DNA from: an uncultured Caldilineaceae bacterium
GTDB lineage: Bacteria > Chloroflexota > Anaerolineae > Caldilineales > Caldilineaceae
Direction of reading: 5' to 3'
Length of the DNA stretch: 64,000 nucleotides
NCBI GenBank assembly: GCA_951812725.1
Contig: OX638330.1
Location: forward strand, 3,699,405 to 3,763,404
Below the pieces are notes generated by a model that had not been told where the DNA came from, searched no databases, and was given only the letters and a program-made list of their open reading frames with translations. Position numbers and translations under genes: made by a program. Positions 62,243 through 64,000 of the stretch are shown here, piece after piece (positions within the stretch are counted from its first letter, which is position 1; the number at the start of each line of letters is the position of its first letter).

Positions 62243-63058
62243 TCAATCCTCAGCGTTCCAGTCCTGGCCGTCAAGATGTGCGCCGAAGGACATATAGGCA
62301 GTGGTGCCGCCGTCGACGTAGATGGTCTGGCCGGTGACGAATTCTGCGCCGTCGGAGGCGAGGAAAGCGGCTAGAGGTCCGATGTCTGCCGGTTCGCCCA
62401 AGCGGCCCCAGGGCACGGTGGCTTCGAAGATTGCGGGGTTGTAGTCGGGAATGTCCTCGTGGTAGCGGGGCACTTCGATGAGACCTGGGGCGATGGCGTT
62501 GACGCGCACTTTTTGCGGAGCCAGTTCGACGGCCAGATGGCGGGTGAGTGCAGCGACAGCGCCCTTGGTGGCGGCGTAGACGGCGTAATCGGGGACGCCT
62601 GCGTGGGCATGCACTGACGCAAGGTTGATCACTGAACCGCCGCCGTTCTGCAGTATATAGGGCAACGCTTGTTGGGTGCAGAAAACCTGACTGCGCACGT
62701 TGATGGCGAAAAGCTTTTCGAAGTGGTCGGGGGTGATTTCGGCGATTGAGCGCGTTTCGGTCAGGCCGGCGTTGTTGACAAGTACATTGAGGCCGCCGAG
62801 GAATTCGGCAGCGGTCTCTACGACTTCGGTGCAGACTGCGGCCGATAGGGTGAAATCGCCTTGGACGGCGGCGGCTGTTCCGCCGGCTGCCTGAATCTGC
62901 GCAACTGCGGCGGCGGCGCCCTCGTCGCTGAAGGGGTAATGACAGACTACGGCTGCACCTTGACGGGCCAGTTCGAGGGCGATGCCCTGGCCAATTCCGC
63001 CGCGATCGACGCCGGTTACGAGCGCCCGTTTGCCGGCGAGGGTATCCTGGCTGCTCAT
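62243..63058 (-). CDS. SDR-family oxidoreductase
   Basis: 271 residues, classical short-chain dehydrogenase. Cofactor loop TGVDRGGIG at 15-23, NNAG at 95-98, Ser148 (NLASVH), and Y161-x3-K165 (VYAATKG). The family reduces or oxidises sugars, acids or acyl thioesters; NADP use is not clear. The last residues ([17 protein letters not shown]) are an unusual extension. It is 91 bases downstream of the isomerase gene and precedes dctP, suggesting a sugar-acid catabolic unit. Confidence 0.88.
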   Translation of the reverse strand: MSSQDTLAGKRALVTGVDRGGIGQGIALELARQGAAVVCHYPFSDEGAAAAVAQIQAAGGTAAAVQGDFTLSAAVCTEVVETAAEFLGGLNVLVNNAGLTETRSIAEITPDHFEKLFAINVRSQVFCTQQALPYILQNGGGSVINLASVHAHAGVPDYAVYAATKGAVAALTRHLAVELAPQKVRVNAIAPGLIEVPRYHEDIPDYNPAIFEATVPWGRLGEPADIGPLAAFLASDGAEFVTGQTIYVDGGTTAYMSFGAHLDGQDWNAED

Positions 63059-63149
63059 TTCACTTCTCCAGCTTATGGATTGAGCGTAGAGACAATAGGC
63101 GCGGAGGGCCCTTTCACGCCACAGTCAACTTTCATATTCATGTCGGCCT

Positions 63150-63968
63150 TTATTTCTCATGTTGCTTCAGATAGGAAAGGCTCTGTCTGATACCCCTTAA
63201 CGGATCGCTGCCGCCGCGAAATTCGAAGATGTAATAGACGCGCTGGGGAAGACGGTTGAGCGCGGTGAGAATGTCGGTGAGTGGCAGCACGCCTGCGCCG
63301 AGGTGGATTGGGGGATCGGCGGGATTGGCGGTTTTGTCTTTCAGATGGGCGGCGATGATGTGGTCGGCGAGCGAGTCGATTGCGGCGACCACATTCTGGC
63401 CGTGGTTGGGATAGTTTCCCATATCCAGATTGGTCCGGAGGGCGGGCGAGGCCAAACGGGTCAGGGCGCCTTGGATCTCGGCCAGCGTGCCACCTGGTGT
63501 GCGGGCATAGTTTTCGAGGGCGATGATCGTGCCTTGTGCGGCGGCGTATTCGACTGTTTGGTGGGCGCGAGCCCAGGCGGGGTCGTCGTCAGCCGGGGGT
63601 GTTTGACCAGGGAAGAAACGCACGATGGGCGCGCCCAGGGTTGCGGCGGCGTCGATGTCCTGGCGCAACTGCAGCGAGGCTGCCGCGTCGCCGAAGAGGG
63701 TGGCCTGTGTGGCGTATGTGACCAGGAGCCCGGCATCGGCGATGCGTCGGGCCGCCTCTGCCAGCTCGTCGTGGAGCCGGGGCCAAGTTTCGCGCCGCAG
63801 TTCGACGCCATCGGCGCCGGTTTGAAGGGCGATATCGATGACTTCCCAAACGGAGCGCTGGCCGCTTTTGAGCTCATCCTCAAACTGCATGGCAGAGATC
63901 AGAATTGGTCTATTGGAGGATCCCGCTGCGTCCGCATCAGGGGCGGCGCGCTCTGATTGGCTGGTCAA
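63150..63968 (-). CDS. Sugar phosphate isomerase/epimerase-like TIM-barrel protein
   Basis: 272 residues, TTG start with AGGAG eight bases upstream. Xylose-isomerase-like (AP endonuclease 2) barrel: GADGVELRRETWP near 50-62, VRFFPGQTP, IALENYARTPGG, TNLDMGNYPNHG and IIAAHLKDK supply the Glu, Asp and His residues that usually bind the metal. It probably isomerises or epimerises a sugar or hydroxy-acid. It is the first gene visible of the minus-strand group; the window ends 32 bases upstream. Confidence 0.82.
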   Translation of the reverse strand: MTSQSERAAPDADAAGSSNRPILISAMQFEDELKSGQRSVWEVIDIALQTGADGVELRRETWPRLHDELAEAARRIADAGLLVTYATQATLFGDAAASLQLRQDIDAAATLGAPIVRFFPGQTPPADDDPAWARAHQTVEYAAAQGTIIALENYARTPGGTLAEIQGALTRLASPALRTNLDMGNYPNHGQNVVAAIDSLADHIIAAHLKDKTANPADPPIHLGAGVLPLTDILTALNRLPQRVYYIFEFRGGSDPLRGIRQSLSYLKQHEK

Positions 63969-64000
63969 GATCGCTTCTCCTGGAGAGATGAAGGTGAGGG

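Noticed and set aside
1-64000. tRNA, rRNA, CRISPR array, prophage or defence island
   Set aside because: I found no cloverleaf-like tRNA, rRNA signature, regularly spaced repeat array, integrase, capsid, or restriction genes.

Overview
The window looks like a chromosomal segment of a heterotrophic, moderately GC-rich bacterium. My best guess is the phylum Chloroflexota, near Anaerolineae/Caldilineaceae. The guess rests on lipoprotein signal peptides ending in (L/A)-(T/A)-A-C followed by Ala/Pro-rich linkers, a DUF4349 lipoprotein, a cdaA-cdaR-der block with a Pro/Thr-rich CdaR tail, and a dense load of sugar-acid catabolic genes (Gfo/Idh/MocA, mandelate-racemase-like, SMP-30, phytanoyl dioxygenase, LLM flavin enzymes) with ABC and TRAP importers. 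This is inference; no rRNA or other marker gene is present. I saw no tRNA, rRNA, CRISPR, transposase or phage gene.

Layout. 1-3952: end of a PQQ-type sugar dehydrogenase, then glcE, a quinone oxidoreductase and glcF. 4562-9192 (minus strand): a probable four-gene operon of an S9A oligopeptidase, an orphan gene, a sulfotransferase-like P-loop protein and a fold-IV aminotransferase-like protein that lacks its catalytic lysine. 9487-18548: a carbohydrate locus (two ABC permeases, binding protein, unknown 638-residue protein, enolase-superfamily dehydratase, Gfo/Idh/MocA dehydrogenase, phytanoyl-type dioxygenase). 19242-22371: an XRE/MmyB regulator and a tandem pair of duplicated lipoproteins. 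22796-32123: GT39 mannosyltransferase-like protein, ADP-ribosylglycohydrolase, a C11orf54/DUF1907 homologue, a second enolase-superfamily enzyme, an ANKH (progressive ankylosis) homologue, a GH13 enzyme and a lipid kinase. 32383-42818: housekeeping genes (argF, cdaA, cdaR, der, M28 peptidase, lgt, DUF503, lipM-like, ygfZ). 43071-49248: lipoprotein hydrolase, LLM oxidoreductase, Gfo/Idh/MocA, SMP-30 lactonase, DUF4349. 49285-52721: a second sugar ABC importer. 53031-57177: aldo/keto reductase, DUF488, gamma-glutamyltransferase, NYN-cold-shock-like fusion. 57470-63968: TRAP transporter dctQM facing two tandem dctP paralogues, an SDR and a TIM-barrel isomerase.

The most unusual feature is a family of four interspersed, non-coding elements (about 3986-4260, 18587-18863, 29156-29434, 46981-47257). 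All are 275-279 bp long and in the same orientation. They share their end sequences and a roughly 55-base core that can form two adjacent hairpins; the second hairpin changes sequence between copies by compensatory base changes. I do not recognise the family.

Other points of interest: all four solute-binding-protein genes are followed by a strong hairpin 13-50 bases after the stop codon. The aminotransferase-like/sulfotransferase-like gene pair matches, as I recall it, the two halves of a fused plant protein. Two genes (C11orf54-like and ANKH-like) belong to families best known from animals.
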